A stretch of 8,762 nucleotides of DNA from MKRK01 sp001896915 (GTDB lineage Bacteria; Bacillota; Clostridia; Oscillospirales; Acutalibacteraceae). This document shows, piece after piece, positions 6,270-8,762 of the stretch; the stretch's first letter is position 1, and each line of letters starts with the position of its first letter. The position numbers were made by a program, and so were the translations under genes. The notes beneath the pieces were generated by a model. That model was not told the origin of the DNA. It did not search any database and was given only the letters and a program-made list of their open reading frames with translations. The stretch covers positions 1 to 8,762 of the forward strand of contig CALJJF010000048.1 in the NCBI GenBank assembly GCA_937973935.1. The letters run 5' to 3'.

Positions 6270-6346
6270 GCAGTGAATGAAACTGCGCTGTTTGAATCCT
6301 AAACCAAATCCATCTCCCGATTCGGGTTATATTCTGAACAGCGCAG
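6270..6346 (-). repeat. Structured inverted repeats between the kinase terminator and flagellin promoter
   Basis: CTGCGCTGTT (6283-6292) is perfectly complementary to AACAGCGCAG (6337-6346). Inner GAAT/ATTC arms and a nested CCCGA-T-TCGGG palindrome (6316-6326) continue the structure. A competing hairpin, GCAGT (6270-6274) with ACTGC (6282-6286), shares bases with the long stem, so the two cannot form together. No T-run follows. No open reading frame or recognised RNA family was seen, and the function is unknown. Confidence 0.55.
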
Positions 6347-6376
6347 ATATTTAACGTTTCACGCCGATTGCCGGAA

Positions 6377-6410
6377 ATAAAAAGAATGGGGCGAACCCCA
6401 TTCTTTTTAT
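6377..6410 (-). terminator. Intrinsic terminator of the ATPase-kinase unit
   Basis: A 15-bp stem (6377-6391 with 6396-6410, G-rich core ATGGGG/CCCCAT) closes a 4-base loop. On the minus strand it ends in TTCTTTTTATTT. The kinase stop codon TAA (6407-6409) lies inside the stem, so a ribosome finishing the gene would touch the hairpin. It separates this unit from the flagellin leader. Confidence 0.9.
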
Positions 6411-6895
6411 AAATGATTTAAAATTTTCTGTACGGTGCTTTCAAATCTGCCGGAGCACGGAATGCGAAGATCGGCATATTGTTCATACAACGGCACACGT
6501 TTATTGTATACATCCCGAAGGCTTGTAACGCCGTCAAATACAATGCCACGTGTTTTCATATTTTTGATCCGTTTTTCAATCGTTTCAAGAGGAACATCCA
6601 AATACACCACTGTACCTATGGCTTTTAAGTGTGCCATGGCCTCTTTCGATAACACTGCACTTCCGCCGGTGGCGATCACCGTTTTTTCACAAGCCAAAGA
6701 CAACAACAGGGTTTCTTCGATGTTCAAAAAGCTTTGGGTACCTTCCGTTTGAATAATCACCTGCAAAGGGCTCTGTTTTTCCTTTTGGATGAGCAAATCC
6801 GTGTCCAGAAACTGCATTCCCAATGCCTTGGCAAGGACAACACCGATGGTGCTTTTGCCTGCACCGGGCATACCAATTAATATTATATTATTCAT
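6407..6895 (-). CDS. aroK: Shikimate kinase-like P-loop kinase
   Basis: This 162-residue protein has the length and fold pattern of shikimate kinases, which use ATP to phosphorylate shikimate in aromatic amino acid synthesis. Visible motifs are the Walker A loop GMPGAGKST (8-16), DTD (31-33) at the metal and substrate site, a glycine motif TGGSAVL (76-82), a lid segment KTRGIVFDG (114-122) and KRVPLYEQYADL (132-143) with the conserved adenine-side arginine. It departs from characterised enzymes at key points. The FRxxE substrate motif reads FLNIE (56-60), losing the shikimate-binding arginine, and GGG reads GGS. The real substrate may therefore differ, and the gene symbol is only the family name. 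The start has only a weak ribosome site (GGGA about 12 bases upstream). It lies 27 bp after the calcium ATPase gene and is probably co-transcribed with it. No other aro genes are near. Confidence 0.75.
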   Translation of the reverse strand: MNNIILIGMPGAGKSTIGVVLAKALGMQFLDTDLLIQKEKQSPLQVIIQTEGTQSFLNIEETLLLSLACEKTVIATGGSAVLSKEAMAHLKAIGTVVYLDVPLETIEKRIKNMKTRGIVFDGVTSLRDVYNKRVPLYEQYADLRIPCSGRFESTVQKILNHL

Positions 6896-6922
6896 ACATT
6901 ATCATTTCCCAATGGTTGGAGA

Positions 6923-8762
6923 CTAACCCTTAACTTTATTGTAGATCGCCTGTCCCAGTTTGACAAGCTCACAAACCACCAAAGGAACAAGGGATAAGAG
7001 CGCAACCTCAAGATACTCTGTCGTATTCAGCTGTTGAATCTGGAAGACGGAACGAACCGGCGTGGCAAGAACAAGAAGCATGAGCGCAAGGGAAACCAAG
7101 AATGCACCAATCATAAATTTGTTTTTAAACAAGCCGACCTTGAAGACAGATTCGCTGCTTCTCGTGTTAAAGGCATGTACCAGCTGTGAAATGGAAAGTA
7201 CGGAGAAAGCCATGGTTCTGCCGTAGGTTTCCGCATTGCCCAGATCGGTTGCTTCATGAAGATGGAAACCGAGATAATATGCAATCAGCGTAATCGTGCC
7301 GAACATGATGCCTTGCCAAATGGCATTGACACCCAAGCCGCCGGAGAAGATGCTTTCGTTTTTCTTTCTCGGTTTGTTTTTCATTACATTCTTTTCCACC
7401 GGCTCCATGCCCAGTGCAATGGCCGGCAGACTGTCGGTAACCAGATTCAGCCACAACAGCTGAATGGGGACAAGAACAGGAAGCCCGAATATCAGTAAGC
7501 CGATAAAAATAGTGACAATTTCACCAAGGTTACAGGACAAGAGGAAATGAACAGACTTTTTGATGTTGTTATAAATACTTCTGCCTTCTTTTACAGCAGT
7601 GACGATGGTGGCAAAATTATCGTCCGTCAGCGTCATGGCAGCAGCACCCTTGGCAACGTCCGTTCCGGTGATACCCATGGCACATCCGATGTCTGCGGCT
7701 TTCAGCGCCGGTGCGTCGTTCACGCCGTCGCCGGTCATGGCGACCACATGACCCTTGCTTTGCCATGCCTGCACGATTCTGATTTTATCCTCCGGAGAGA
7801 CGCGGGCATATACCGCATAATCCTCCACGGTATGAAACAATTCATCATCGGAAATTTCCGAAAGCTGGCGACCTGTGATGGCTTTCAGCCCGTGTTCCAA
7901 AATACCAAGCTGCTTCGCAATGGCACTGGCGGTTACAATATGGTCACCGGTAATCATAACGGTTCTGATTCCTGCTTGCTTGCATTCCTTGATGGCCAGC
8001 ATCGCTTCCGGTCTCGGTGGATCAATCATACCCACAAGACCCACGAAGGTCAGGCCATGCTCCAGCTCATCCATAGTGGGGTTCGGGGGAACTCCATCAA
8101 GAGGCTTGACGGCAACACCAATGACACGAAGGGCTTCTTCCGCCATAGCATTGTTTGCCTTTTCCGCTTCCTTCACATTGCCCACAGTACAGCGGGACAA
8201 TAACACATCCGGCGCGCCCTTCACAACGGCAAATGGTTTGCCGTCAATCATGTTCACGGTAGTCATTAATTTTCTGTCACTGTCAAAAGGCAGCTCACCC
8301 ATACGGGGGTACAGAGAGTCAATGGTTACCTTGTCCATACGTACATATTTCATGCAGGCGGCGACAATGCCGGTTTCGGTGGGGTCACCCAAATGAACTT
8401 CTTTTCCGTCCTTGATTTCCACCGTGCCGTCACAGCACATGGAACCGAACCGCAATAGTGCGGCCACATCCTCGCCGACCCCTTCGGTCAAATCTACCAC
8501 TTCTTTGCTGCACCAGGCTTTTACCAATGTCATTCTGTTCTGGGTGAGTGTGCCTGTTTTATCACTGCAGATTACGGATGCACTTCCTAAGGTTTCAACC
8601 GCCGGCAATCTTCTGATGATTGCATTTTTCTTTACCATTCTCTGCACACCCAGGGCAAGAACGATAGTAACGATGGCGGGAAGACCTTCCGGAATGGCGG
8701 CAACCGCAAGAGAAATAGCGGGCATAAACATTTCGATGAGACCTTTTTGGAGGATAAGACCA
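6923..8762 (-). CDS. Calcium-transporting P-type ATPase (type II), partial
   Basis: The gene enters from the right edge with about 612 codons visible; the frame is open beyond the first visible ATG at 8731 (…LILQKGLIEM). Roughly the first 270 residues, including transmembrane helices 1-3 and the actuator domain, are missing. Visible are helix 4 with VAAIPEGLPA (calcium-site glutamate), the phosphorylated aspartate in DKTGTLTQN (codon near 8563), KGAPD of the nucleotide domain, TGDH, MTGDGVNDAPAL, helix 5 SCNLGEIVTIF, helix 6 NLVTDSLPAIALG, and helices 7-10 in the last 170 residues. The helix 4-6 ligands match those of SERCA-type pumps. The helix 8 segment SISQLVHAF has glutamine where, by eye, SERCA has a glutamate, so it may carry fewer ions per cycle. 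It would export calcium from the cytoplasm using ATP. A sodium or other type II cation pump is less likely. It is followed after 27 bp by the kinase gene. Confidence 0.92.
   Translation of the reverse strand, partial: GLILQKGLIEMFMPAISLAVAAIPEGLPAIVTIVLALGVQRMVKKNAIIRRLPAVETLGSASVICSDKTGTLTQNRMTLVKAWCSKEVVDLTEGVGEDVAALLRFGSMCCDGTVEIKDGKEVHLGDPTETGIVAACMKYVRMDKVTIDSLYPRMGELPFDSDRKLMTTVNMIDGKPFAVVKGAPDVLLSRCTVGNVKEAEKANNAMAEEALRVIGVAVKPLDGVPPNPTMDELEHGLTFVGLVGMIDPPRPEAMLAIKECKQAGIRTVMITGDHIVTASAIAKQLGILEHGLKAITGRQLSEISDDELFHTVEDYAVYARVSPEDKIRIVQAWQSKGHVVAMTGDGVNDAPALKAADIGCAMGITGTDVAKGAAAMTLTDDNFATIVTAVKEGRSIYNNIKKSVHFLLSCNLGEIVTIFIGLLIFGLPVLVPIQLLWLNLVTDSLPAIALGMEPVEKNVMKNKPRKKNESIFSGGLGVNAIWQGIMFGTITLIAYYLGFHLHEATDLGNAETYGRTMAFSVLSISQLVHAFNTRSSESVFKVGLFKNKFMIGAFLVSLALMLLVLATPVRSVFQIQQLNTTEYLEVALLSLVPLVVCELVKLGQAIYNKVKG

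Noticed and set aside
7547..8203. 218-codon plus-strand open frame inside the ATPase gene
   Set aside because: It is antisense to highly conserved ATPase motifs and has no protein family features, so it is a shadow of the real gene.

Overview
The window looks like a chromosomal segment of a motile, Gram-positive, probably anaerobic Clostridia-type bacterium. Reasons: strong GGAGG ribosome sites, sigma-A (TATAAT) and sigma-28-like promoter boxes, a short Clostridia-like flagellin, an HD-GYP protein of the clostridial MRFIPxxxLKPGM type, and a GH4 / BadF-kinase sugar module. The species cannot be named from the sequence. All seven recognised genes lie on the minus strand, so transcription runs from high to low coordinates. 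No tRNA, rRNA, CRISPR array, insertion sequence or phage gene was seen.

Region A (8762 to about 6377) holds a calcium-type P-type ATPase cut by the window edge. A small P-loop kinase annotated as shikimate kinase follows 27 bp later. The pair ends at a strong intrinsic terminator whose stem contains the kinase stop codon.

Region B (about 6376 to 4158) is the motility block: a structured, AT-rich leader with a sigma-28-like promoter and a candidate CsrA-binding hairpin, then flagellin, a strong hairpin, and an HD-GYP cyclic-di-GMP phosphodiesterase. The layout suggests that filament synthesis is linked to removal of the sessility signal cyclic-di-GMP.

Region C (about 4143 to 1) is a sugar-catabolism block read from a good sigma-A promoter: an FAD-dependent oxidoreductase with a C-terminal beta-rich domain, an AraC-type regulator 14 bp later, a hairpin that can act as terminator or attenuator, a GH4 6-phospho-glycosidase, and a BadF-type sugar kinase overlapping it by 4 bp and cut by the window edge. 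A reasonable inference is that a disaccharide or glycoside enters without PTS phosphorylation, is phosphorylated in the cytoplasm by the kinase, and is cleaved by the NAD/metal-dependent GH4 enzyme. The oxidoreductase would add an unassigned redox step and the AraC protein would sense the sugar. This oxidoreductase-regulator-GH4-kinase set is the most promising candidate for something undescribed, but its substrate cannot be read from the sequence.

Three start codons differ from the longest reading frames. The GH4 gene starts at the GTG at 1417, the FAD oxidoreductase at the ATG at 4082 and the HD-GYP gene at the ATG at 5225.
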